The translations under genes and the position numbers were made by a program. From Mastigias papua (taxonomy: Eukaryota; Cnidaria; Scyphozoa; Rhizostomeae; Mastigiidae), in NCBI GenBank assembly GCA_964019165.1, contig OZ025270.1, positions 10,768,450-10,832,449 on the forward strand: DNA of 64,000 bases, written 5' to 3'. The notes under the pieces are model-generated. The model was not told the origin of the DNA. It saw only the letters and a program-made list of their open reading frames with translations, and made no database searches. This document shows positions 36,313 through 49,400 of the stretch, piece by piece (position 1 is the stretch's first letter; each line of letters opens with the position of its first letter).

Positions 36313-38831
36313 CCTGATGTTAACGACGTAATGACATAATTTTACCTGAATTTTCCACACTCAAAACAGTTCGTGGGTGTGACACCCCCACACCCCCGGC
36401 TCTATGCCCCTTGTGGGCTTACGGCATCAAAGAATTTGAAGTGAATAATACTTGGAACATTTGTAAATAAAGTGGGGGATATTTTGTGGCAGTGTGATGG
36501 AGCATTTTAGATTAAGGTTAATCAGAGAGTGCCTGGGGAATCTTGTACTGATAAGGGGGTCTGTAAGAATGAGAAAATTCCTCCAAAGCACCAGAAATCG
36601 TTAGAGTTTGAAAAAAAGCGGTGGTCTAGAGCATTACCGAGTTATTAGTTATTCAGAATTAATTTAAGGACGCTGTTAAAATGGATTGCAGTAAGCTCTC
36701 GTGAAATTCTGAAGAAGCTTAGTTTTTAAACCATCACAACTGCGTTCATAATCTTACTAGCATCTTTTGTTGTTTATATGATTTCAGTCCGTTGTTGCGA
36801 TTTTCGATAATGTTTGGGCCGATATTCCTCAGGCAGGAGCGGATTGGCGGCATTTTCCCACCCAGGGGTGCTACTTGATGAAAGGGGACCGCATCGGGTG
36901 TAGTCATTTATTTTCCTTAACTATCAAATAGTAGAAAAGGAATAAACTAAATTGCTGAGGATAATAGGGGGCCCGCAAAGAAAACAGGCAGGGTTAGCCC
37001 AAGGTGCGATTGCGTCCCGGCATCCCTAGCCAGTCTGCCCCTGTCCTCAGGTATAACGTAACTAGTAACTGCTATGAACCCCCATAGGAAAACTACTTTG
37101 CATTCTTCTACAGCAGTTGCATATGGCCTAATTAACGGACCATTCAACCCCATACTACAGATATGCTGGGTAGTTCACTTCTACCAGTGTAGGAGGTAGG
37201 ATTGAGTGTGCCTTCTGTCGTGATGTGCTTTTCTGTGTTAATCTCCATTGCACTGTATGGGCAGTTTTCTTAAAAACACTTTCTGTTCCTACTTATTACA
37301 TGACCATTTATCGTGACCATCTGCTTTCAAAGAAGAATACAACGTCCTTCTCATCCTGTCACCGACGAGACAAAGATTATAGGAGTACTTAGACTTTTTG
37401 TTCAGTCTGCAGTCTGCTGTTGTACTAGGGGCGTATCATTAGGAAAAACCTCGTACAATGTGTGAACAAATCACTTAAAAATCACAAAAATCACTGACAA
37501 AGAACCATCAAACGTCAAAAACACAACCAACTCGCATAAAATAAGAAAAAGTAGAGTAAAAGACGCAGAAATCACAAAAAATTAGAGAATATGCCCCACT
37601 GTATCTCGTACACTTTTCTATGAGTGATATACTCCTCGCACTATTAAAAGACTTGAATTCGTTGTTATGTTCCTTCTCCCAGGTGCCTTACTACTTCCCT
37701 TTTATTGCACTGAACAGATAACGGCATACTCTACGACAAATACGAACAGACTAATAAATGCATGATTAGGAAAAATTACGACTTACAATCACGATAGTAA
37801 TCACCGCATTAATAATATATATGACAATCCTGACCACGATTCAAGAGTACTCAATTATGACTTACGACACGTGGTAGGTTGATTAATGTTCGAAATTAAT
37901 TATTTACGAGGATGCTGATGTATCGCATTTGCCGCATTGGCAAAACTCTCACTGTTGTTACGCGTCCTTATAATCCCTAACAGTGCCGTAAGATTAGACA
38001 AACGATGCTAATCATCGTGATTTGAAGTGCGCCTAGGTGCTATCTTCGTTACCTAAATAGCAATCAATGAGGTCAAGCGACACCAAGCGAGTCTATTGGC
38101 GAAACAGTAAATGTTTGTATTTCAACAGTAATTCGGCCATTAGTATCTGGGACAAACCCACGCCGCTTCAGGTGTACCAGGCCTGCGGTGTGGAAAACTG
38201 CACTCTTTCCATTTATCATGCTCCTTCTCTTGAAACAAAATCCATGCACGGTCACTGTCCACCCTGGAGCGAATATGTATCTAATGGCAACAACAAAAAA
38301 ATAAAATGCGGTGCAGAAGGGAAATGACCGCCATTCTTTAGGATACAATTCCAAATGTTCCAAGCTACGTGTCCAGTCAAACTAGCACTCGCAATGCACG
38401 GATCGCATCCACATGCTCTGGAGCATTTTGCTCAGTCTGAGTGTGCATTATTAGGCTGCCATTGTGATCTATCTCATTGCTGCCATTGTGATTGGTAAAT
38501 GCCATCTCAGGATTGAGTTAGGTGATGCCATGTGAAAGATTGCGGTGAAGTTTCCAATGTTATAGAAGACAATTGCAATTGAAAGCCTGCAAAAATAAAC
38601 ACGCGCGGATAGCGTCAAAAAACCTAGCTAAAGTATACAATGCAAAATGAAGAAAGGAGGGGCTTGACTTGAAAATAATCCACTGCTTCAATTATATATG
38701 TTCCTTGTACTGCTTATGAAAACAATATCCACAGTTGCTGACCTGTAACTGGGATCCGTTCTGCATGATTACTAACAGAGTTACCTTAAGTTTAATCAAA
38801 GCCTTTTTATTGCATAGATCGAACTTACGTG
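36313..38831. other. Intergenic stretch, nothing recognised
   Basis: No exon supported. An open frame at 38067-38327 (+) has a fully overlapping open frame on the other strand (38073-38363), which argues for chance or a decayed repeat. Confidence 0.4.
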
Positions 38832-39001
38832 CACTTCGATGAAAGGTCGCTTGTATCTCAGACAGGGCGTTTTTTAGCGCAAAGTACACACTAGGCCCAA
38901 TGCTTTCCCCATCAGTGGCTGGTAGAATAAAAGAACTTCCCCAGCTGTTTGGGACCCTAAAAAGCTTTTTCAACGAGAGAATGGTACTCTTTTGGAGTGA
39001 T
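38832..39001 (-). pseudogene. Isolated exon-like segment, possible xanthine dehydrogenase/aldehyde oxidase fragment
   Basis: On the minus strand an acceptor-like ...GATGCCAG precedes an open segment. It encodes a run with LFRVPNSWGSS, then DGESIGPSVYFALKNAL, and ends at donor-like GTAAGT after GTGCAC. The order LxR..PN, about 15 residues, GE, then SV-[FY]-FA-[IL]-K-x-A resembles the C-terminal part of xanthine dehydrogenase/aldehyde oxidase (LLRDCPN...VGEPP...SIFFAIKDAI), but the LFLA segment after GE is shortened. No neighbouring exons of that enzyme are seen. It may be a decayed or retrotransposed piece, or chance similarity. Confidence 0.25.
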
Positions 39002-39450
39002 CCTGGCATCATGTAAAAAGATAATGTGATTTAAATCACCGTGAAAGTGAAATGTGTGTTGTCTACTTTCTACCAATATCTCAACAGGACGTGGTCACAA
39101 AGTTGTCTCCATCTTTGTGGCTCTTATGGGAACTTTCCCCATTCAATGATTGTTGATCTCGGGTGCTGAAAATCAGTTAGCGTGGTGTAGTTGGCCCCAA
39201 AATAGAACATATGCTAATCTTCCGGACGTAGACTTCCATTTCTCAATGCATAATCGTGAATGTCAAGGTGGTGATAAGATTAGGTTGGATTAGATTAGAT
39301 TAAGGGGTAGAAGGTGGTAAACTTTTTGGATTGGATTTGTAATCGAAATGTAGGAACACGAACTGTTGATTTTCATTCATCTCTGTCTAAATCAAAGTAA
39401 AGTCGGTCGGTGAAGAGTTGTCACAGAATGCATCATAAGTATGATTGATA

Positions 39451-39820
39451 AGGCTACGGTCAAACGGCCCAACGTTTAGCCAACATTTCATCCAACATTC
39501 AACCCAACATTAGTATAGACAATCCAACATGAGTGGTCAAATGATCCAATATTTGACCCCTGATAGCAGTGACTTTACAAGTGCGCCCTCCAAACATAGT
39601 CCACTGCGTACTTAAAATAGCCAACAATGTTGGGAGAGGTGGTCAAACGTCCCAACAGTTGACCCAACTTCTCCGAACAAAGGAATTGTCGGGCGTCCTC
39701 ATCCAACATGTTTGAACGCTGGCAAATTTTGCCCAACATGGTGGTCAAACGATCCAACACTTCACATAACACGATGTTGGATGAAATGTTGGGTGATATG
39801 TTGGATCGTGTGACCGAGGC
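39451..39820. mobile_element. 370-bp MITE with ~45-bp TIRs and 6-bp TSD
   Basis: Ends read AGGCTACGGTCAAACGGCC and, inverted, GCCTCGGTCACACGATCC. Both arms then share CCAACATTTCATCCAACAT. The body has many CCAACA/TGTTGG motifs. TTGATA lies exactly on both sides (39445-39450 and 39821-39826). There is no coding capacity. Confidence 0.88.
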
Positions 39821-39826
39821 TTGATA

Positions 39827-42267
39827 CTAGTAAGTTTCATTATTCAGAATATTTACAGGGAAGTAAAACAGGGTTTGGGTGTAATGTCTGCTGCCAGTTA
39901 GATTGGGTAAGAGACGGTTAGCAAAAAAGTACGTCATGGAATCAGGTTCCTGAAATATCGAGTAGGAAAAAATATACTAAAACAATCAAGCAGAGCCCAA
40001 GCTCCGTAGCCAGGCCTCTGTTTCAGAGGTGGCAAAATTGTATTATGGAATTATTTGGCACGAAATTCGAGAGCTTATTTCAGACTTTTATGTTATCAAA
40101 ATTGTCAAAATCAAATGAATAAATTTGTGCTCAAGGAAAGAATGAACAGTCTCGTAAAGGCCAAAAGTGAGATCAACCACACTTCAGTCGATATCTGCTT
40201 AGTTACAAGAGAAAACAATGATAAAAGATTGCAGAAAAGGTTCCAGGGCTTGCAAAAAGCTAGCCTCTTGTTGTCCTACGGGGTTGGTAGATTATAAAAA
40301 TCTAATTCTACTAGCGAGTTATAACAAACAAAGTGCGTTTATCATCAATTATTTGCCAATATATAAATGAAAGTTTGGAAACGATGCAAAAATACTCAAT
40401 TGCCAGCGCTCTAAATGGGGCACTGAGTCATTTCATTTTAAGTGCTTTAGATTTCTAGGAGTCCAACACCCTGGCAAAAGGCCTTGAATTATCCTGCATG
40501 AAAATATAACATGCATGTATGTGTATGTACGCTGGAAAGCTCTTGGCTGGCCCATGTTTAAAGTAAAGTATCTACTGAAAAATAAATACCGATTTTAACT
40601 TAAACTAGGGAATTGGAACCATCCCATTTGAACGTGAAATGGCATGGCTCCAGTTAGCTAGTTTAAGTATTCAAGCATGACAATCTACCAAATCAAGATG
40701 AGGCCATCTATCACTAGAATTTTCCTAATAATGACCTCATGTTGTGTGGATTTATCAGGTCAAATCTGCTTTTGGAAAGGTACCTGTCATGAATAATTAA
40801 TTTATATCGCTTCATATCTTCATTAACAAGGAGTGCACAAAGACAATACCGACATAAATTGCATTTGACAGTTGGAAAGTTTACTTCAAACATAGATAAA
40901 TAAAGTGCGGGTTGGCTATCATCATCCTATTTAGTAAAGCTTGATAAAAACGTAGAATGGGGAAGAGAGTCAGGCTCCTCCCTTCAGTGTTGCTTTTACC
41001 TAGGTACAGTATGTCAAATTAATGATTTGCAATGTCTTTATTGAATCAGAGCCAACTTCTCTGCATATTCTGTACATAGGGGTCGCATAACACATTATGG
41101 ATTGGGGGACTGGGAAGAACAAGCATAAATATTGAAATACATATATGCATTCTTTTGTTTATTGATTTTTAGTAAGAGCCTACTGGTCAGAAATTACTGG
41201 GGGCTGAAGCCCTACCACCCCTCTTATTTTCGCGGTACCTAGGCAGACCCTTGTTGAATGGTCAAGACATCCTATGGAAATATATACATCTTCAAAGGCT
41301 CGATGTTTTTCATAATTTGATAACTTTAGACTCAAATTTTCTTAGAATTGTTTTCACTTCAAGAGTTATTTATTGCAAATATTTGAGAAACTGCATGTAT
41401 TACATTATTTTTATAAGAAACCAGGCTCAAGGCATAGATCCTGGGGGTCTAAGCCCTGCCCTTTTCCGGAAAAAAATTCCCTAGGACCTTGGAGACAAAG
41501 CGGTGTACTCACAAAAATCGAACATCTTATTCCTTCGAAATGTTAGGAGCACATATGGTTTACTTCTCAGTTCGCAAAGACAGTTATTTGCTTCTAGAGT
41601 CCTGATGAACCATACCCCTTCTTCGGAACAACTGCTTCGGAACATCATCGTAAAACTCGACTTTAGTGTTAGAGCTTGTTTGGATTGGCTGTTAGCAAAT
41701 GTAATTTGCATGATAAAAGTGTGAGTCAGGTTCCTGTACTTTGATTGGATGTTGCTGGTTTTTATTCTGATTGTGCGAAGCGTTGATGGATAGCCGGGGG
41801 TGACTTGATAGTTTGTTTCACTTCGAGTCCTTTTGCCTGCCTGTTAGACTGATATAAACTTCAGTTATTTAACAGCTATGTGTTATGTTAATAATTTTAC
41901 ATTGTCTTATTACGTATAAAGTAGTTTATAAAGCTTAATAGAAGCTATTTTTGTCCACAGTCGAAAGCTGCTTTGACAGTATTACCCCCCTTTTGCGTCT
42001 GACCTTATGAATCAATCATCAACAGATCAACTAGACAACATCACTGTAGGTTACTTGTGCTGGCTTTTGGGAGCTTTGTAGTGTACCTAGAAATCTTGGA
42101 ATTAGTATTTGAATTAGCAGTTTGACGATACGAAATGGATTAGAACCCAAGATCAATACTTCTGGATTACTTGTGTTTGTTGCAAATCTGTTTTATGACG
42201 AAATCTTGAAAGACAAAGCTTTTGTAAGCAGCTAGAGTAAAAAGTCCAATATTATTCTCATTTTCAG
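39827..42267. other. Region upstream of the adhesion gene
   Basis: Holds only short frames. 41690-41760 contains TTGGATTGGCTGTTAGCAAATG and GGTTCCTG, reminiscent of the ATTGG-rich arms at 55254-57012, so a decayed relative of that element may lie here. The adhesion gene's promoter and first non-coding exon may be in this stretch or further left; I cannot place them. Confidence 0.35.
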
Positions 42268-42343
42268 AGACCTCAGACAAATCATGCGAGCAGAATGATG
42301 TTTTCAATAATATTTTACATATTACCATTCATCTGTGGGTTTG
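42268..42343 (+). CDS. IGSF9: Adhesion gene: 5' UTR end and signal-peptide exon
   Basis: A good acceptor (CTCATTTTCAG) ends at 42267, so the exon starts at 42268 and there is an upstream non-coding exon. Translation starts at ATG 42295 (a second ATG follows directly). It gives a hydrophobic 16-residue stretch [16 protein letters not shown], then donor GTAAGT after 42343 in phase 1. This is a typical signal peptide. An upstream ATG at 42284 opens a 4-codon uORF whose stop overlaps the main start. Confidence 0.8.
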
Positions 42344-45300
42344 GTAAGTGCTTATTTGCTGTATCTTTATTGACTGATTTATTTTGCTGCTGTTCGTGTA
42401 TATCTAATTCTGTACAACTACAAGGTGACTGCGGTATCAGATATCAACCATGGCTTATTTATTCTGAAGGCATTTCATCGTCAGTAATATAGTACCCTAT
42501 ATGAAGTAGTTACAAATTGTAGTTTGCTAGAAGATAGTTCAATGGAAACTTCTATGTAATCTAGGAAGAAAACTGTTGTTAGGACCTTCGTAGTTCCGAT
42601 TGTCATAATGCTTTCTCGTGAAATTGACGTTCTCGCTTCCTGTTATTTAAATCATAGACTTTCGTCATCATAGTTATAAGCACCTGGATTGATGTTTTAG
42701 AACTAATGCTAAGGTTCGTTTGCCCTCATGATTGACCTTATTGCCGTAATCCTTACCCAATTTTGAAGTAATCGTTAACACGCATTTCCATATCTTCGGA
42801 AAAGGACTTACTTTACAATATGGCCGCTCATCTTTGATTACTTATTGTTCGGTTGCTTTGGGTCTGGGCGATTACTACCAAGACAATTATCCAATAAATT
42901 TAGTCTGCGTTTTCGTAATTGCAAAATTAATGGTTTACATTATTATGTTATAAGTATTTATTTTCTTTTCCGTGTAGGAAGCTCGACTGTACTTTTATAT
43001 TTATCTCAACCGAAACTGGGTTTGTTTGGTTTCCTCTTCTTCCTTGCTCCGTATAGAAATCTTGAAACCTTTTTTGTTAGTGATAACCATTGTCCGGTAA
43101 AGTTTGCATTATAATCACTATTACTTATTCTTTTAATGAGCATGACGATGCTATAAAATTTATTTTTGTCGCCAAGTGTCTTAGCAGCCTGCATGTACTC
43201 GTTTATTGGTAAATGTTTTGGCTCTTTAGGGTGATTTGTGCCAAGTTAGTAATGCGCTACAATTGTAGATTTGCCGGATACTGGAAGCCCACCAAACGCT
43301 TCAATATAAGTTATCTCATGGTGATCAGGCTATATGGACACATCAGTCACATCATTTCTATCAGCATGGGCTGGATGACTTTTTATATAGTCTATTCAAA
43401 GCAAGGTTCCTACTAGCTCTTTAGCTTTTCAGGTCATTCCTGGTGATTTCCTCTCATTCATTGAAAAGTCTTGCTCTTCTTCCTCTCTGGTCTTCAATAA
43501 TGCTCCCTTGTCAGTTGGGTTTATGAACATTGTTCATCCATGACATTGTTTTTCTAAAAGTCAATACTAGTGATATTTCATAATTCTTTTATCTTCCAGT
43601 AGGTAGGTTTATATTTTTAAAATATAAGAAAAATATGTTCATGTTTATTATGATCGTGCATTAGCCAGCAGTTTTGTTGTAAATTCACATTCAGTCTGCA
43701 AAGCTTTTCATATAAGTGCTGAACACTGGCTAAACCCATCAGGCCACATTCTCATTATCAATTTGACATACTTTCTATCTCTCAGGCTATTTTGATGCTT
43801 CATATAGCTACATGTTGACATTTCATTTCATTTTATATTCTCTATGCACAGTAACCCCATCAGCTAGAGCTGCTTTTCAAGGGGGTGTGACAAAAACCTT
43901 TACAAGTGAAAATACAATATTGATACAATAGAAGTAAATTGCCCTAATCACAATGCTAAAATAACAGAAAAATGACACAGTAAAAGAAAAACATCAAAAT
44001 TGATGTTTAAAATACAAGCACAGAGGGTACTTGTTTAACCTCAGATTCCAGGCTGTTCCAAAGGTGAGCACCACAATATGGAAATGATTTCTGCCCATTA
44101 GCCATTTGGAAGGAGACACTTGTAAGTCAGTCTGGCAGTGTTCCAGCTAATCACACCTATTTATAGTTAAGAAAACAGAGAATAATGATATGTATATAAT
44201 GATATATATTTACACATATACACACACAAATGCAAATATATGTATATGTATATATTGGCCACGCTTCCAAATCGTTGCTCAAGGGTAGGTCATTTGCTCG
44301 CACCGCCCCTCTCTTAACCAATTTGCACAGGGGAGCCATCGCAGCTCCATCGCAATGTGCATTGGACCTACTGTTGAGAGGACTGCTCACACCAGGGGGG
44401 CCATGGCAGCCTCATCGACTGGATAGAGTTAAGGAAAGTTTTGTAAAGGCAATAGGATTTCAAAGAAATATAGGCCAATGGGTGCTGTGAGTGCTTTTAT
44501 GACAGGGAACTACCTCTGTCAACCTGTATTCTGAGACTGACTTCTCGGCAGCATCTCAGGCTTTTAATACCAAGGTCTTCTAGAATTATTGATGAGTTTG
44601 GTAAGCTTTCATAAAAAGTATGATAAGTTCTGTATTGGTTTTCCTGTGAATGATATACTTAGACTTGCATCATAGTCCACCATTTTTCCCTGCTTCACTC
44701 ATAATTTGCTTTTCTTGCAGCAACTGGCAGCTCTCGTGATAAACGGGCAGCTCCAACTGGGCAGTTAGTTACAGCCTCAGTAAGATCAAAAGTTACCCTG
44801 AACTGTGATATTGATCTCAAGGACTTTGATTTGGTTGAGTGGAGGAGGAATGATACTGTTGATGCAATTTTTGTTCAATACAAAACCCATGTGCCAAGTG
44901 TGGATAGGCGATATAGAAACAGAGTTGCACTTAGGGAGAAGAAAAACTTGGAAATAGCCAATTTGAATGTTGGTGATGATAATGTCTACTTTTGCAAAGT
45001 TGTTAGCTCAAAATCTGGTGGCACATCATCAAGCAGTGCACCTATCAAACTAGTGGTGCTTGGTAAGTTCAATTGTAGTGTATGAAATATGAGCTGTAAT
45101 TGGATTTTGCTTTGTCTATATACAGGTAATAATAGTTAACAGCTTGGTTCAATACAGTGTTTTTATTACAACATCCATGTGGTTCAGACTGTGTGCTATC
45201 TTTCTATATTCTTTGTTTTTACTTTTATTTGCACATTATGTTTTTAGCCATCTTTGCAGCAGGAACCCCACAATTTCTTCTCTATCATTGGTTTTTTTTC

Positions 45301-46045
45301 TATATAAGGAAGTCATGTCTATTTTTTTTGATTGTGGAGCAAAAGAAGAAGTGTCAGGAAATAGTCAGAACAATATCCAGATAGTCAATTTGTTTCATCA
45401 GAGTGGTTTGCTCTTGACCACAGTATTATTATAATCTCAACTGTACATTCAAAAGGAAAATATTTCAGCTGCTTTAAGAATGACTTTAACTAACACAAAT
45501 GCAAGCAACTAAGGTTATTTTTACTCTCATTGCATGTGATTCTTGGAGTTGGTATATATGATTACCTTTTGAAGATGTTAAACTTGGAACAAGTATTTTG
45601 ACCAATGGCCCAAATACTTTTTGATACATACACATGTGCCATTTATTATTTCTTACTTATAAAGTGTCAAATGGTGAGGGCATCTGCAGCATTTTCCAAG
45701 TGAAGTTATATATTAAAAGTGGGGCAGTAGCAGAAAAGCAGCTCTCCAGTGCTATTTCTCATACCATAAAGTTATCCTTCAAATATGGGATTTAGCCTTA
45801 AAATTGCTCACCGAATATCTCGGTGTTGGGAGTGATGACCCACACCCTTCACTAATTCACACCAGAATGTTAGGCATTCATGACATCAAGTGCAAATGTT
45901 TTCCTATTGACAGGGAACTTTGAGGTTATTGTATAATGCTTTTATGAGTTCATGTCTTAAATGTTTTGATATATTATCTTCATCAGTACTGATGAAGATA
46001 ATATATTGAAATGTTTACGACACAAGAAAGTATATTTTTGAATTT

Positions 46046-46103
<58 letters not shown>

Positions 46104-46373
46104 ATATATATATAGTATTAATTTGGCTAAGGCTGATGTGGGTAAATACTAAGTCATGAGTGGGCTATCACAATTGGAAAATTTATTTTGGCCCCAGTGC
46201 GGATTGGAACTCACAATGTTTAGATCAGAAGACTCCTTTGCTAATCAATTGCGCCATCCAGGCACAAAAGAATAGCGGTGGAGTCTTAAGGTCACTCTAC
46301 CGTGAGTCCCTCAACACATCTAGGGCCTTCTCTATGTTTCGGCTGTAATGCCTTCTTCATAGCCAAGGATATA

Positions 46374-46458
<85 letters not shown>

Positions 46459-49400
46459 TTATATATATATATATATAGGAAAAGGAACATTTTATAGTTT
46501 TGGTAAGTAGCATAAAGTCAGATAACAGAAAGTTAAATATTGCTTAAATGATATGTAGAAATCAAGGGTTTATAGAAAAACAACTAGGGAAGTCCATTTG
46601 GCTTTTGAAATAAGAGGCATGAGCTGGTACATACTTGGTTTACATTGAATGCCAACATATCTTTATTGGTATTGTAATTGTAACTATTGTTAAATGTAGT
46701 TTATGTTCTAAACCTGATACCATAAGAACTAAAGAAACTAGACAGTGACCAGCTTGATGATGCATTAACTTCAAGGTGCTAATTAATATCTCTTCTTGAC
46801 AGTATTTGTTGCTCAATTTGCTCAAAAATAAGAACATGGTAGAAAATGCATCCTCAGATGAGAAATTATGAGATTTTCATAAGCACTCAACTACCTACAT
46901 TCTTTTGGCAAATACATTCTGATAAAGTTGTTTGAAATAAGCTTTAGCATTCAGCCCTGTGGACTGACTAAGAAACTGTATAGTGCTTGTAATTTCTCAA
47001 ATATTTGCAAAAAGTCACTTGAAATGGGAACAATTTTAAGAAAATTTGAGTTTATACCTATCAAAAGATTACAAGTATTGAGCCTCAGCAAACATTGTCT
47101 GCTTCTAATAAAAAAGAGCAAGAGTGTAATTGATAATTTGCATATTGATAATGAAGTTTGTTGTCAAATTCACTTATGCCAGTAAGTTAAATCTTTTGAT
47201 TAAACACAGTAGATGATGAGGAAACTCATCTTTTTAACCACCAATGATTAAAGGTCTGTCTGGTAACTCACTAGCATTGATAATGTAAATAATGAAACAT
47301 AAACATCGGATAATTTATGATTGTAGATAAATCTCAACGTGTTGAACCTGACAGAATCATAAAAGGTAAGTAATTGTGCAGAACTATTATCTCATGTACG
47401 ATACATTTGAGATTTTGTAACATCAATAACCCATCTAAATTAAAGATTAATTACTTTTAGGAGCTCAGATCAGTGATTTTTGTTTGAAACTCTGCCAAAA
47501 AAGTAATGTGGCCAAATTTATTTACTAACCAGTGAGAGTTGAATAAATATTAACAGCATATAAGATAAGGGTAATTGTGGCATATTGTTGATAGCAGTTT
47601 AGCTGTTCTGGTGGCATTAAGATTGTCTTTCTTTTTGCCATATTACTTTCAGTCAAATGTTAAATGTAGTTTTATTTTCTGAAGCTGATACTCTAAGAAT
47701 AAAGAAAATAGACAGTGCTTGATGATGCATTAACTTCAAGGTGCTAATTAATATCTCTTCTTGACAGTATTTGTTGTGGCTCAATTTGCTCAAAAATAAG
47801 AACATAGCTAGAAAATGCATCCTCAGATGAGAAATTATTAGATTCTCACAGGAACTCAACTACTTACATTCTTTTGGCACATACATTCTGATGAAGTAGT
47901 TTGAAATAGGCTTTAGCATTCATTTAATTTTTTTCAAGAGTAGCCCAGCAGACAGACTTAGAATCTTCATAGTACTTGTAGTTTCTCAAATATTTGCAAA
48001 AAGTCACTTGAAATGGGAACAATTTTAAGAAAATTTGAGTTTATACCTATCAAAAGATTACAAGTATTGAGCCTCATCAAACATTGTCTGCTTCTAATAA
48101 AAAGAGCAAGAGTGTAATTGATAATTTGCATATTGGTAATGAAGTTTGTTGTCAAATTCACTTATGCCAGTAAGTTAAATCTTTTGATTAAACACAGTAG
48201 ATGATGAGGAAACTCATCTTTTTAACCACCAATGATTAAAGGTCTGTCTGGTAACTCACTAGCATTGATAATGTAAATAATGAAACATAAACATCGGATA
48301 ATTTATGATTGTAGATAAATCTCAACGTGTTGAACCTGACAGAATCATAAAAGGTGAGTAATTGTGCAGAACTATTATCTCATGTACGATACATTTGAGA
48401 TTTTGTAACATCAATAACCCATCTAAATTAAAGATTAATTGCTATTAGGAGCTCAGATCAATGATTTTTGTTTGAAACTATGCAAAAAGTAATATTGTGG
48501 CCAAATTTATTTACTAACCAGTGAGAGTTGAATAAATATTAACAGCATATAAGATAAGGGTAATTGTAGCATATTGTTGATAGCAGTTTAACTGTTCTGG
48601 TGGCATTAAGATTGTCTTTCTTTTTGCCATATTACTTTCAGTCATGTGTTTTAAAAAAAGATTTTTGCTTCTTAATGTGTGTTCTGCATTGAGGAAGATC
48701 GTTCGTAGTTCATTTTAGAATTTTATGTTAAAAATAAACCAATTGTACTCAGGTGTTCCCAAACCGCTGGTTTAATAGATCCATGACCACTGAAGGCTTA
48801 GTTGTTTCTGGGAACGTAAATACTCGAAAGGCCCAGGGAATCGATATTTTCAACGTCGCTTGTGTTGTTTTTACAAAGCAGTTGTCTACAGTATCCGGAG
48901 CTGTCCCTAAACAGATGAGAAGCATATGATAGAACATTTACCAGAAATTAAATCGCACTATGAGATTCTGTACCTCATTAAATCCTGTCCTATTGCATTT
49001 GTCTTTTTGAAATGACCTGGTTGAAGACATGAAACTGTCATTTTGAACCCATGTGCGCGGTACGCACTGTTTTTTATTAGAATATAGTCCATAAGAATAT
49101 CAAGGCTCAACATAGCTGAAATTAAAGAGTAATTTGAAAATGGTGCAAGGCTCAGACTTCGTGAATACTTAGATGTTTATTTGAGTTTTTTTAGATAACA
49201 AAACACGTGTGAATTTCACTTATATGGTTTGGGAGTCATTACGCTGTGATGGGAACCAGCAACTCATCGGGGAGTGTCTGTTTCACACTTTTTGTTATAC
49301 GAGTATAGATTTTTTCGAATACTAATGCGCAAAAATTGCTGAGATTTAAGAATAAATTGAGAATAATCCTAGACTCAAAATTTACACATTCTGAGAATAG

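Larger units (their letters stand above)
46689..48645 (+). repeat. Tandem duplication (~1 kb) carrying a 39-bp exon twice
   Basis: 46689-47654 and 47659-48645 are two head-to-tail copies, nearly identical for hundreds of bases in the exon flanks (about 46985-47420 against 47970-48410). A few small indels occur, including about 18 bp extra in copy 2 near 47925. Each copy holds the same 39-bp exon with its acceptor, donor and intron flanks. Confidence 0.92.

Noticed and set aside
46195..46260. Functional tRNA-Arg gene
   Set aside because: Box B is mutated and no cloverleaf closes; it fits a decayed SINE head.
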